Of a stretch of 64,000 nt of DNA, positions 34,309-43,667 are shown one piece after another. This stretch comes from Bacteroidales bacterium (GTDB lineage: Bacteria > Bacteroidota > Bacteroidia > Bacteroidales > FEN-979). The position numbers and the translations under genes were made by a program. Where the stretch lies: contig JALNZC010000006.1 in assembly GCA_023229525.1 (NCBI GenBank), forward strand, positions 81,156 to 145,155, written 5' to 3'. Position 1 is the stretch's first letter; each line of letters starts with the position of its first letter. A model generated the notes under the pieces. It had not been told where the DNA came from, made no database searches, and saw only the letters and a list, made by a program, of their open reading frames with translations.

Positions 34309-37300
34309 TCAATGTTTATACTCCAATAAGCCTGATCCATCTATAATTCCATAACTAAAAGAAACAACTGCTCCAACAGGATTAGCCTTCATAAAAATAA
34401 ATGCAACATCAAGGATCATTTTACCGGTACTAAGACTGCCATTTATATAATCCCCCTTTATAAAATAATTCTGAGCTTTATAAAAATGGTCTGCTAATGC
34501 AATTACACCTAACGCATTTCCAAGCATTTTCGCTCCAGATATTATTTTTCCTAGGGCTTGAAAAGCTTCCCTTTCACTACCTATTAATTTGCTACCTTGT
34601 TTCACTTCTGCTAATGCTTGAGCTTGGGTTAATTCTGCAGAACCTTTAGCGAGAGCATTTATTGAACCTACAACAGTAATACCTTTATTTGCATCATCAC
34701 TCAAAAGACTTTTTTTACTATCGTCTGCTTTTTCGTTTTTCTTATTTTTATCTCCATTTTCGTCTTTTTTTCCGCCTTTTTTATCTGAATTCTCCTCATC
34801 ACAACTCCAAATTGTAATTCCATTTAAAAAAATATCTGCCCAGTAATTTTCATTATCTCGAGGAGTGTCGTCAAATAAAACGGGAGATTTGCCATCCGGA
34901 TCAATAAACCTAATCGGATTATCCATACCATAGGTATATGGACTCCATCTTCTGCTCTTCTCCGCCATTGGATCCACTGAGTGCCACCTCCCCAATTGCG
35001 GGTCATAGAACCTGGCTCCGTAATCGTACCATTGCAACCCATACTCCGGTTGCAGCTCTTTGCCGTTGTATAAATGGTTGTTGGGTAGATCGGCCGTGGA
35101 GGTTTGGCAAAGGGCTTCGATTTGCATGCCGAAAGGATAGTAGTGCTGGTATCCGGCAACCTGGGGCAGGCCGGGAGCAGCCTGGGTATACATGGCCCGG
35201 GTATTGCCCAGGTGATCTTTCATGAAATATTCTTGCCTGTAAAAACCATCTTCATGTACAATTCTTCCTTCGCTGGTTAAGATATATTGAAGAACACCAT
35301 TCCAGTTGTAAACAAAATTACCGGCATAGATAAGAGAACTCTCCGGCAGGGCATTGCCATCCATCACCATCTTAGCCAGTTTGTTGCCGGCGCCGTCGTA
35401 AATGTACCTGATCTTTTCACCGTAACCGAAATCCAGTAATTCGGGTTTATTGAGGTAGTTATAAACGATAGGAGCATTCATCTCTTTGTCAGTCGATTTG
35501 ACCATATTCCCGTTGGCATCATAAAAAAAACTTTGTCCGGTCGAAGTACTTCCCGGATAATCGATCACATTTGGTACATCCCCGATGGAATCTGTAACGT
35601 ACATGATCTGGTTTTTATCAGAAAGATACGTGTACCTTAATTCATCAATTTTCTGAGAATTGGCCCCATAACGATCAAGCTGCAGTATGTTGCCGTTTTT
35701 ATCATAGGTAATATTTTTTTCATCAAACGATCCATCGTGTAAATACCCGTTGCCATTGCCATGGTAATATTCTGCATTTGTCAAACGATCCAGGTCATCG
35801 TATCCGTAAACATAGGCGCTTTTCAGCTGGTCACGGTTCGTTGCCCAATTTACGCAGGCTATGTTTCCGTTATACTGAACAGGATCTGTTGGATTGATCC
35901 CGACATCGTTGTAATGCAATTTCATCGCAAATATATCCTGATCGGTTGCCATATTATCAGGGTCGTTGATTGAGGTCAGCCAGCCTCTGATGTTGTAAAG
36001 ATAATCGGTTTTTTGTAAAAAGGGTTGATAACTTCCCCCGACTGATTCGGAATGGGTTTGCTTTTCTGCAAGTTGACCCAGCGGATCATAATGCATTGAG
36101 GCCATCATCACTTTTGGCTGATTGGGTAAACCTTCAATAATGTGTTCAAGCAACCTTCCCCGGTGATCGTAAACAAGGCTATCTTTATATTCAATGGTTC
36201 TGGCAAAAGCAGAATCTTTGGTTTTTTGAACTTCCAGTCTCCCGGTGAATGAATATTTATTGGTTGCCACATTGTGGCCGTCAAAACACGGGTTATCGGC
36301 TACCGTTTGGATAACACGACATTTATCATCATAATATTCAGCGCTTAATATCCAATGTTTCATGATTGATTCGTCGCCCATCACCTTCAGTTTGGTTCCC
36401 GTGAGCAAATTTTTAACATTCGTTAATTTTTCCGTTTCGGTAACGATGCCGTTGTCGGTATCAAAATGGAATTCTGCCGGGGCAAAATCATAGTTATCGT
36501 AATATGAAACCGTCAGCACATTATAAATATTATAATTACTAAGTGCGGTAACAACATTACGCGTATATCCATGCCATGTATTATCATAAATTCCATTGAT
36601 GGTTTCGCTAAGGTTGGTCACGTTTGCATCATAAAGATCCTGCATTTGTACGCGGTTCAATGGTGAAGATGTTGAATAATGCCGGTAAATTCCGGTCATC
36701 ACCTGACGATTCAGATTGTCGTAACAAAACAACAGCCAATTCCTGGGATCTTCTACTCTCATTTTTTCATCCTGGCTCATCACCAGTCTGTCGCGTTTAT
36801 CATAAATCATGTATTGCCATCCAGCGCCGGGAAGTTTCTTTTCAACCATCCGGTGACGGGCGTCATAATTATAATAATAGCAATAAGACAAGTTCTCAGG
36901 AGTAACATATGGTCCTGTGGCCTTGGGAGGCACAACGCATCGCAATAAACCGATATCATCATATACATAGCGGGTTTGATACCAGGAACCCCCGAATTGG
37001 TTTTCTACCATAACAACTTGCCCGCTTTTGTTTTTATATTCTCTTGTAATGGAACGATTTATACCTGATTCATTTTCATTCTCATTTTTAGTTACGTTTA
37101 CAAATAATTGACCTGTTCCATAAGTAATGCCGGAAAATGAATTATCAACCATTTTCCAGCCGGGTACATCAGATTCATTAACCGTATATTCCATCTCCAC
37201 GACATGTTCCTGATCAGGAGTATTGGGCTTAAAAGCCCAGTCGGCGCCAGGCGCCGATTGCTTGAGGATCCGGTTGAGCGGCGATGCTTCATAAAAGGGT

Positions 37301-37944
37301 TGTGAAAATCCATAATCTCTATTGGCTGGACCAAACAGATTTTCGATAAAATTTTTCTGAATTGCCGGATAATTCGCATCATATTCGCCATTCCGGCCAT
37401 TCACCGACTCATAAGGAAGGAAATTGGAATCAGGTCTGCCTGCAAAGTCATAAGAATAGGGTTTGATCATATCTTTCTGACCGGGACTTGCCATTACCGA
37501 TACATCCTGTAACTTGCGGCCAAGGCCATCAAAATAGGTTATATCGGTGGATACCTGGCTACAATTATAATTACCGTTTGAAATGAACTCGGGTATTTGC
37601 GGAGTTTTCGTAATAATATAATTCATGTTGGAAGGGGAAATAACCAGATTCCCCGGAATAGGAGGATGAACGTAATTTGTCCCGTTTCCCGTGAAATTCG
37701 GGTCAATGTAAGCATGGTATTCAACCTCCCTGTTGGACTCGAAGCCCGGTTTGTGAACGATCTCCTGTTTGGCAACAATTGTAGCGTCACCGATCATCGC
37801 GTGCGACATTTCGATGGTAAAAGGATATTGCGCATGAACGGACAAACCGGATAAAATCAGGTAAATTCCTACTGCCGTGATAAGCAACAAGACCTGATTA
37901 CAAGAGATTTTTCTCACTTTTGTGTTTTGCGATCGAGGTATCAT
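34309..37944 (-). CDS. RHS protein (DUF6443 type) with variable C-terminal tail (RHS-B)
   Basis: 1211 residues. Signal peptide-like VLLLITAVGIYLILSGLSVHAQ, then the DUF6443 region (QEIVHKPGFESNREVEYHAYID, SYDFAGRPDSNFLPY) and a long run of RHS/YD repeats (RYVYDDIGLLRCVVPP, YKDSLVYDHRGRLLEHI). RHS-associated core near residues 985-1021: GLQWYDYGARFYDPQLGRW, SPYTYGMDNPIRFIDPDG. Behind it, residues ~1022-1211 are a tail of different character: a Lys/Asp/Glu linker, then a Gly/Ala-rich hydrophobic stretch (GNALGVIALADHFYKAQNYF, ANPVGAVVSFSYGII). By family knowledge this tail is the likely toxin module, with its immunity gene next. T9SS or another export route is not visible. Confidence 0.88.
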   Translation of the reverse strand: MIPRSQNTKVRKISCNQVLLLITAVGIYLILSGLSVHAQYPFTIEMSHAMIGDATIVAKQEIVHKPGFESNREVEYHAYIDPNFTGNGTNYVHPPIPGNLVISPSNMNYIITKTPQIPEFISNGNYNCSQVSTDITYFDGLGRKLQDVSVMASPGQKDMIKPYSYDFAGRPDSNFLPYESVNGRNGEYDANYPAIQKNFIENLFGPANRDYGFSQPFYEASPLNRILKQSAPGADWAFKPNTPDQEHVVEMEYTVNESDVPGWKMVDNSFSGITYGTGQLFVNVTKNENENESGINRSITREYKNKSGQVVMVENQFGGSWYQTRYVYDDIGLLRCVVPPKATGPYVTPENLSYCYYYNYDARHRMVEKKLPGAGWQYMIYDKRDRLVMSQDEKMRVEDPRNWLLFCYDNLNRQVMTGIYRHYSTSSPLNRVQMQDLYDANVTNLSETINGIYDNTWHGYTRNVVTALSNYNIYNVLTVSYYDNYDFAPAEFHFDTDNGIVTETEKLTNVKNLLTGTKLKVMGDESIMKHWILSAEYYDDKCRVIQTVADNPCFDGHNVATNKYSFTGRLEVQKTKDSAFARTIEYKDSLVYDHRGRLLEHIIEGLPNQPKVMMASMHYDPLGQLAEKQTHSESVGGSYQPFLQKTDYLYNIRGWLTSINDPDNMATDQDIFAMKLHYNDVGINPTDPVQYNGNIACVNWATNRDQLKSAYVYGYDDLDRLTNAEYYHGNGNGYLHDGSFDEKNITYDKNGNILQLDRYGANSQKIDELRYTYLSDKNQIMYVTDSIGDVPNVIDYPGSTSTGQSFFYDANGNMVKSTDKEMNAPIVYNYLNKPELLDFGYGEKIRYIYDGAGNKLAKMVMDGNALPESSLIYAGNFVYNWNGVLQYILTSEGRIVHEDGFYRQEYFMKDHLGNTRAMYTQAAPGLPQVAGYQHYYPFGMQIEALCQTSTADLPNNHLYNGKELQPEYGLQWYDYGARFYDPQLGRWHSVDPMAEKSRRWSPYTYGMDNPIRFIDPDGKSPVLFDDTPRDNENYWADIFLNGITIWSCDEENSDKKGGKKDENGDKNKKNEKADDSKKSLLSDDANKGITVVGSINALAKGSAELTQAQALAEVKQGSKLIGSEREAFQALGKIISGAKMLGNALGVIALADHFYKAQNYFIKGDYINGSLSTGKMILDVAFIFMKANPVGAVVSFSYGIIDGSGLLEYKH

Positions 37945-37956
37945 TAAAATGCAGTG

Positions 37957-40080
37957 TTATTGAAGGATAATTTTTTTCGTGGCATCCCCGCGTTCCGTTT
38001 TAATGCTCAGTGTATATAATCCTTTTGGCATGGCGCCAAGATTAAACTCAAGGTGTGTGTTTTTCAAATATTCCGAAGCCGGCCGCGCTAAAACTTCCTT
38101 TCCCATCGGATCGTACATCGAAAGCTCCAATGATTTAAAAGAAAATGAAAAATATAGCGTAACCAAATCCTGGGTCGGGTTAGGAAAGAGAATACAGCTT
38201 CCGGAAATTATCTCCGATATCTTATTGGGTGACGTTCTTGTCATGGTGATTACAATATCGTCGTATCCCGGACATCCCCTTTCATTCATAACGGTCAGGC
38301 TGATCAGGTTAGGGCCTTCGTGTAACTCTTCCCCTTTAATGACATAAACAGGGCTAGTTAATCCATTGTTCCATAAGTACCTGGCATATTTTTCATGGAT
38401 TTGCAAAACAAGCCGTGCAGTATCGGCAATGATGGTATCGTTTCCAAGATTTATGACCGGCCGGGCAATTTCAACAACCTCGATCGTATCGTAAATATAA
38501 CAGCCGTTGGGAGAAATCAATTCCAAAGGATATTCACCGCCGTGATCAATATTAAATGTACGCTCACGACTCATTCCGTTGGCCCAGTCGTAAGATGTAA
38601 ATCCCTCACCCGCATCAAGTTGCAAGCGGCTTCCTTCACAGAGATATTCAGGCTGTTTAAAAACAGGCGCTTTACGACTGCAATTTTCCAACCGGCAAAT
38701 GAAGATATCTTCCTCTCCGGCCGATTGCAGTGTTTTCTCCGACAAGGCAAACGTTTGCCTGAATGAACCCGCCAGATAAATGTAACCTTTACTTCCCGGC
38801 ATCATGCACGTTGCATAATCATTGGCTTCGCCTCCGGCGCGTTGCATCCATTTCAGGTTTCCGGAAAAATCCAAAGCCAGGAGAAAAACATCGCTACCGT
38901 TACCGGATGCAGTCAGCGTTATCTGATCAAAATCGATTGATGAAGTGAAGGAGCCGGATAAAATAATCTCATTGCCTGATTGAATAACCTTTGAGGCCCG
39001 GTCTTTTTTCATGCCTCCGATCTGTTTGTACCACTTTATTTTCAGCTCCCTGTCGAGACATAGGAGAAAAATATCGTCACTTCCCCGGGAGTGCAAAACC
39101 TGATCCCCAATCAACATATTATCGCTGAAACTTCCGGCAATAAAACAAAGATCACCAATACTTAAAACAGAATTTGCTTTGATCTTTTCCCCAGAAGCAA
39201 GATGTTTTGCTGAAATTATCTCCCCTTCATGATTGTATTTTGCAAGAAAAAGACCCCGTTCACGCCGGTTGTTTAATTCGAGTACGAAATCTTTTTGATC
39301 TTTTCCATTTTTTTCATCTTTTTCAAATTGTATTTTTCTTTGAAAAATACCTGCAATATAATGGTTACCGAGACTGTCAATGGCCGTGCAATGTATCTTA
39401 TCGTCACCTCCGCCACCCAGTACCCGGGCGCTTTTAAATGCGCCGTTCAAATCAAACCTAAGTATTATCCCATCTGAAAGCCCTCTGGCAATATAGGTCT
39501 GTTTCCGTATCCGGAGGGTATCGTGAAAATAGCCTGTAATCATGATTTCGCCATACAACGTATCCACGACCATGGAGGTGAGATAATCGAATTTGGAACC
39601 GGTGAAGTTTTGAGTCCAGTTCACCGTCCCTTCAGGATTCAGCGATGAAATGAAAAAAACGGATTTACATGCATCAAGTTTTTTCTTTTTATTGGAAATT
39701 TCTTCTCCTCCTGCAAGGATTACCTGGTTATCTTTCCCTCTCGCAATCATGCTGCCAAATCCCGATGTACAATTACGGACATTCTTATTCCAGATAATTT
39801 TACCAGATGAATCGATTTTGGCAACGTACATTGTACGAATTGTATTGGCGGCCAAACTTGACGACCGGGTCGATATCGTTGTGTCGGTATAGCTGCCGGT
39901 AATATAAATAGCTCCGGAGGCATCGCCGGTCATATCATTAACAAGATCCCACCCCGGTGTGCCGAGAGTGGCAATCCAATCGGAAAACACCATCTGTGCA
40001 ATACCGGAAAAATTGAGAAGCAGAGCCAATACCGCCGTGGTTGCTGCCTGTATCAGGAATTTTTTATTCATGACGTTCAA
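37957..40080 (-). CDS. T9SS-exported beta-propeller-like surface protein
   Basis: 707 residues. Signal peptide FLIQAATTAVLALLLNFSGIAQ after MNVMNKK (an MNKK start 9 bp inside is possible). Residues ~35-460 contain repeated blades of SBBP/delta-60 type (GAIYITGSYTDT, EIMITGYFHDTL, HYIAGIFQRKIQF, LCFIAGSFSDNM, EIILSGSFTSSIDF, YIYLAGSFRQTF). An Ig/PKD-like segment (YLCEGSRLQLDAGEGFTSYDW, PISPNGCYIYDTIE-like) precedes the T9SS type A sorting domain (LFPNPTQDLVTLYFS, PKGLYTLSIKTERGDATKKIILQ). It sits 12 bp after the tail-fibre-like gene and 12 bp before RHS-B, so it is in their operon. Confidence 0.85.
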   Translation of the reverse strand: MNVMNKKFLIQAATTAVLALLLNFSGIAQMVFSDWIATLGTPGWDLVNDMTGDASGAIYITGSYTDTTISTRSSSLAANTIRTMYVAKIDSSGKIIWNKNVRNCTSGFGSMIARGKDNQVILAGGEEISNKKKKLDACKSVFFISSLNPEGTVNWTQNFTGSKFDYLTSMVVDTLYGEIMITGYFHDTLRIRKQTYIARGLSDGIILRFDLNGAFKSARVLGGGGDDKIHCTAIDSLGNHYIAGIFQRKIQFEKDEKNGKDQKDFVLELNNRRERGLFLAKYNHEGEIISAKHLASGEKIKANSVLSIGDLCFIAGSFSDNMLIGDQVLHSRGSDDIFLLCLDRELKIKWYKQIGGMKKDRASKVIQSGNEIILSGSFTSSIDFDQITLTASGNGSDVFLLALDFSGNLKWMQRAGGEANDYATCMMPGSKGYIYLAGSFRQTFALSEKTLQSAGEEDIFICRLENCSRKAPVFKQPEYLCEGSRLQLDAGEGFTSYDWANGMSRERTFNIDHGGEYPLELISPNGCYIYDTIEVVEIARPVINLGNDTIIADTARLVLQIHEKYARYLWNNGLTSPVYVIKGEELHEGPNLISLTVMNERGCPGYDDIVITMTRTSPNKISEIISGSCILFPNPTQDLVTLYFSFSFKSLELSMYDPMGKEVLARPASEYLKNTHLEFNLGAMPKGLYTLSIKTERGDATKKIILQ

Positions 40081-40087
40081 ACTTAAT

Positions 40088-41140
40088 TTACCGGAGAGTC
40101 GATTTTGTTTTTAATTGTTCCACCTCTTTTTGCAACGCGATGATGTACAGGGTAAGTTCTTCAACTTTTTTGAGCAGGAGGGCATTCATTTCGCCTACAT
40201 TGAATCCGTTTTCCGAAACCTCTTTGGCCGAAGGTACATCGGGCAGACGGTTATTGGTTTGAATAAACCGGTCTACTTCCTGCAACCCAGGTAAATTATA
40301 ATCCTTGTTAAAAACATAATCGGGCCAATGATTTTTAAGTTTGATCTTCATCTCCTCGCAAATCGCAGTGCCGTTTACGGCCAGTTTGTATCCATAAGTA
40401 TTTGGTATTCCAATGCCTACATTACCATTGATTATTGAAAATACCGATGTGTCTGCCCACACCCCATTCCCATTTTTGTCTTGGCACATGAAAACCGAGC
40501 CGGTATTGGCCCTATCTTTAATTTTTAGTTTATCAGTTGCCAAGAAATTTTTACAGTCCAAAAGTCCCTCTACCTGGACACCCCCACCGGATATTGTCAA
40601 AGGGGTTGTCATATAAGGAGATTTATTACCATCATTCAGTGAATCTTCACGACATGGTGTATCGTCATATGTAAATTCAAATGGTTGATCTCTGTTAGCA
40701 ATCGTAATGCCGGTTGCGTTACCTCCGGTACAACCGATAACACCATTGACATCTAATTTGTACTTCGGATCCACAACACCAATTCCAACGTTATTTTGAA
40801 AATAGTTTTTGGGTATTATGGAACTAAGTTGTGTTTGGTAAATACCGTAATAGACGCCATTCCTGATACACCAACTTTCGACTGTACCAATAGAGCCAGT
40901 ATTCGATCCAGCAGGAATTGCTTCAATTTTTAATAATGTTTGATTGACTGGACTTGAAAAAATATGAAGCTTGGCAGTAGGTTTGGTTAGACCAATCCCG
41001 ATTTTTGCCGCTGCATTATCTCCTGATTCATAAATGTTGCTGGTGCCGGTTGAACTCTTAACAATTGTTTGCGCGTTGGCTGGATTCATCACTGCGATTA
41101 AACAGATAATGAGAAGCAAGTATAATTTTTGTGGGTTCAT
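40088..41140 (-). CDS. Trimeric tail-fibre-like surface protein
   Basis: 350 residues. Signal peptide LLLIICLIAVMNPANAQ. Repeats of the form NVGIGVVDPKYKLDVNG, AKIGIGLTKPTAKLHIFS and NVGIGIPNTYGYKLAVNG are those of phage tail-fibre and trimeric beta-helix shafts. C-terminus has WPDYVFNKDYNLPGLQEVDRF, NRLPDVPSAKEVSENGFNVGEMNALLLKKVEEL and a coiled coil, a module common in Bacteroidota surface proteins coded beside RHS genes. First gene of the island operon. I infer an extracellular fibre or stalk; it is not a phage protein in itself. Confidence 0.82.
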   Translation of the reverse strand: MNPQKLYLLLIICLIAVMNPANAQTIVKSSTGTSNIYESGDNAAAKIGIGLTKPTAKLHIFSSPVNQTLLKIEAIPAGSNTGSIGTVESWCIRNGVYYGIYQTQLSSIIPKNYFQNNVGIGVVDPKYKLDVNGVIGCTGGNATGITIANRDQPFEFTYDDTPCREDSLNDGNKSPYMTTPLTISGGGVQVEGLLDCKNFLATDKLKIKDRANTGSVFMCQDKNGNGVWADTSVFSIINGNVGIGIPNTYGYKLAVNGTAICEEMKIKLKNHWPDYVFNKDYNLPGLQEVDRFIQTNNRLPDVPSAKEVSENGFNVGEMNALLLKKVEELTLYIIALQKEVEQLKTKSTLR

Positions 41141-41416
41141 GTGTTATGGTATTACTTTGAAATGATTAACTTTTGATTTGATTCTAAGATTTGAGACAGA
41201 GCTATTGATAGATGGATTAAATGATAGCAACAATTTGATCCGAAAAATGTGATCAGGATGGGTGAAAATTATGTTTTCATACTGAAATGCCAAAGATAAA
41301 TTAATAAATTCGGTTTTTCACGGTCAACTTTCCTCAAATATTTTTTCCGATTTTCGGAATTTGCCTTATTTGGCCACTCTGTTGAACCCGGGCAATAAGC
41401 ATGTCTGAGATTCAAA
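41141..41416. other. Region upstream of the RHS operon
   Basis: 276 bp, no gene found. It holds the probable promoter of the minus-strand operon (41291-41298) and, at its right end, the start of the right direct repeat. The rest is AT-rich and shows nothing else I recognise. Confidence 0.5.
41291..41298 (-). promoter_or_regulatory. -7 box of the RHS-island operon
   Basis: TATCTTTG on the minus strand, an exact consensus match, giving a leader of about 145 nt before the ATG at 41140. No good -33 element was seen. Confidence 0.45.
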
Positions 41417-41579
41417 CACCTCATCCCCCGGCCTTTACTCCTTGTAGAGAAGGGGTGCAGAGGTTGAGGTCCTCAGGTAAATTCCCGCTCCTTGGGGCGG
41501 AATCCGGATCCGGGATTTGTTTTTGGATTTATACCATTGATTATATAAAAGGCTGTTCCTTGCGGGACAGCCTTTTTTT
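41417..41579 (+). repeat. Island-flanking direct repeat, right copy
   Basis: Counterpart of 28241-28405, same orientation. It includes a full terminator although no plus-strand gene precedes it (the upstream gene is divergent), so it looks like DNA originally lying downstream of a BNR paralogue. Confidence 0.85.
41547..41579 (+). terminator. Orphan intrinsic terminator in the right repeat
   Basis: Stem GGCTGTTCC/GGGACAGCC, loop TTGC, seven T. It stands 113 bp ahead of the next promoter with nothing transcribed into it from the plus side. Confidence 0.85.
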
Positions 41580-41669
41580 CGTGCGCAGAACTTGAACCTG
41601 AAAAATACCATGCTTACCGTCACTTCCACCGGGATTATCGAATAAGTTAGAAATTCTGATATATAAAAA

Positions 41670-41699
41670 TTGAATCTGTCCTTTTTTTTTGTAAGTTTG
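41670..41699 (+). promoter_or_regulatory. Promoter of BNR paralogue 3 with T9 spacer
   Basis: TTG at 41670-41672, 19-bp spacer, TAAGTTTG at 41692-41699: the best full Bacteroidota promoter in the window. The spacer contains nine consecutive T (41682-41690). The ATG is 37 bp further on. Confidence 0.7.
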
Positions 41700-41736
41700 T
41701 GACAAGCAATTTCCATAAACCTATAAAATTTATCTC

Positions 41737-43554
41737 ATGAAAAAATTTACTCTATTCATTATGGTCTTATGTATCAGTGCAATGACCATGGCGCAAGTAA
41801 AGTATTCAATGGTTGCAAGAAAGGCAATTCCCGCCGGCGCCATTAAAGACAAGGTAGTTCCTTCCCAACCGGCAAATTATGTTGCCAATTCCAAATCTGT
41901 TCTTGAAGATATCATTCTTGGCGAAACCCGTTATGACATGCAAACCAACGGGACTATCCAGAACAGAATATATCTGCATTCCGATGGAACCATGGGTGGA
42001 ACCTGGACAAGAGGTACAGACATCAATAGCCAAAGAGGCACAGGTTATAACTATTTTAACGGAACTGCATGGGGAGAACCTCCTACCGCCCGTATCGAAA
42101 CACGGCGGGCCGGATGGCCATCGTATTATCCCTGGGGGGTCAACGGTGAAATGGTTGTGACGCACGATGATTATCTCGGCCTGATTATTTGTAAACGCGC
42201 CAACAAAGGTACCGGTACATGGACCCAATCCATTTTAGCCGGCCCTACCGGTGCAGTAGATATCTCCTGGCCCCGGATGATAACAAACGGGCCCAACCAC
42301 AACTATGTACATATCATTGCTACGACCTTTTCAGAGTATCAGGGATTAGATGATCCTTACGCATTATTGTATTACCGTTCGCTTGACGGAGGCGCTACCT
42401 GGGATAAAAAAGATGTGATCATTCCCCAATTGGATTCTTTAAATTACAGTGGGTTTAATGGCGACGAGTATGCCTGGGGTACCCCTTATGGCGACACCAT
42501 TTACTTCGCTGTTTCGGGTCCCTGGGTCGATTCCTTCATCATGAAATCAACCGACAATGGTAACACCTGGACAAAGATCCCTGTACTTTCGAATGCTCAT
42601 AAATTGCTGCCTCCAAATGTACAGAACGTTCCCCCCTTCAGAAGTTCAGATGGAGCCGTAGCCGTTGAAATGGATCACAATGGTGTCCTGCACATGGCTT
42701 TCGGTATCGGTGGTGGTTATATGGCGTCCGGAACGAAATACATTTTTATCAACCAGAACGGACTTGTTTACTGGAATTCGACTATGCCCATGGTAACCGA
42801 CAGTCTTGATCTTGATACACTCCAAGCCCATGGTCAACTGCTCGGATATGTTTCCAATGGCCCGAACCCGGGTGATACCATTCTTACTGCACCAAATTAC
42901 CGCGTCGGTCTTTCCAGTTTTCCGCAATTGACCATAGATGAGTATAATAATGTATATGCCATTTGGTCGGCCGTGACATGGGAAAACCCTTCTGCTACTC
43001 TCCTGAATTACCGTCATATCTATAGCCGCATCAAATTCCATGACCATGCAGATTGGACAGATATGAAGGATATGAACAGTGGATTCTTATATCTGTTCCA
43101 GGAATTTGCCTATCCCAGCATGGCAAAACAACTGAAAAACTGGAAGTTACAGGTCATTTACCAGACATCCGACCAGCCCGGTTCCAATATTGTCGATCCC
43201 GACAATATTCCTATTCATGATTGTAATATTGTTGCATTCGAAATTGATCCGAGCGGGCAATTTCCAACCGGAACCATTGAGAACAAAGGGGTTGACGGTA
43301 ACATAGTAATGCAAAACTTCCCAAATCCCGTGAATGGCATTACCCATATCAGGGTTAACCTGGCCCGGGCTTCGGAGGTAGCAATAGAAGTGAACAATAT
43401 CACCGGGGCAAAAGTGATGAACATCCAAAGGGACCAGATGACTCCCGGAAACCATGACCTGTTGCTTGATGTAAGCGCTCTCTCGCCGGGAATCTATTTT
43501 TACACGGTGACAATGGGTTCTGAAAAGGTAACCAAAAAAATGATTGTTCAATAA
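41737..43554 (+). CDS. Secreted BNR/Asp-box protein with T9SS sorting domain (paralogue 3)
   Basis: 605 residues. Signal peptide KKFTLFIMVLCISAMTMAQ; family segment VANSKSVLEDIILGETRYDMQTN; Asp boxes SLDGGATWDK and STDNGNTWTK; GDEYAWGTPYGDTIYFAVSG between them; GIGGGYMASGTKYIFINQNGL as in paralogue 2; T9SS sorting domain NFPNPVNGITHIRVNL to FYTVTMGSEKVTKKMIVQ. Its promoter has a long T run that might slip. The 28.2-41.6 kb island and its repeat separate it from paralogues 1 and 2, which suggests that the three were once a tandem array. Function unknown. Confidence 0.85.
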   Translation: MKKFTLFIMVLCISAMTMAQVKYSMVARKAIPAGAIKDKVVPSQPANYVANSKSVLEDIILGETRYDMQTNGTIQNRIYLHSDGTMGGTWTRGTDINSQRGTGYNYFNGTAWGEPPTARIETRRAGWPSYYPWGVNGEMVVTHDDYLGLIICKRANKGTGTWTQSILAGPTGAVDISWPRMITNGPNHNYVHIIATTFSEYQGLDDPYALLYYRSLDGGATWDKKDVIIPQLDSLNYSGFNGDEYAWGTPYGDTIYFAVSGPWVDSFIMKSTDNGNTWTKIPVLSNAHKLLPPNVQNVPPFRSSDGAVAVEMDHNGVLHMAFGIGGGYMASGTKYIFINQNGLVYWNSTMPMVTDSLDLDTLQAHGQLLGYVSNGPNPGDTILTAPNYRVGLSSFPQLTIDEYNNVYAIWSAVTWENPSATLLNYRHIYSRIKFHDHADWTDMKDMNSGFLYLFQEFAYPSMAKQLKNWKLQVIYQTSDQPGSNIVDPDNIPIHDCNIVAFEIDPSGQFPTGTIENKGVDGNIVMQNFPNPVNGITHIRVNLARASEVAIEVNNITGAKVMNIQRDQMTPGNHDLLLDVSALSPGIYFYTVTMGSEKVTKKMIVQ

Positions 43555-43606
43555 TAACTGAAAACGAAAACTATATATACGCCATAAACCGATGATGGCG
43601 CAAATG

Positions 43607-43637
43607 GAAACCCTGCGGAATACCGCAGGGTTTTTTT
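43607..43637 (+). terminator. Intrinsic terminator of BNR paralogue 3
   Basis: Stem AAACCCTGCGG/CCGCAGGGTTT, loop AATA, followed by T-tract. The last T is the first base of the ccmB -7 box. Confidence 0.92.
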
Positions 43638-43644
43638 AACTTTG
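43637..43644 (+). promoter_or_regulatory. -7 box of the ccm operon
   Basis: TAACTTTG, overlapping the terminator T-tract by one base and 24 bp before the ATG at 43668. Confidence 0.5.
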
Positions 43645-43667
43645 CACCGGATGTTCAAGGATTGTTA

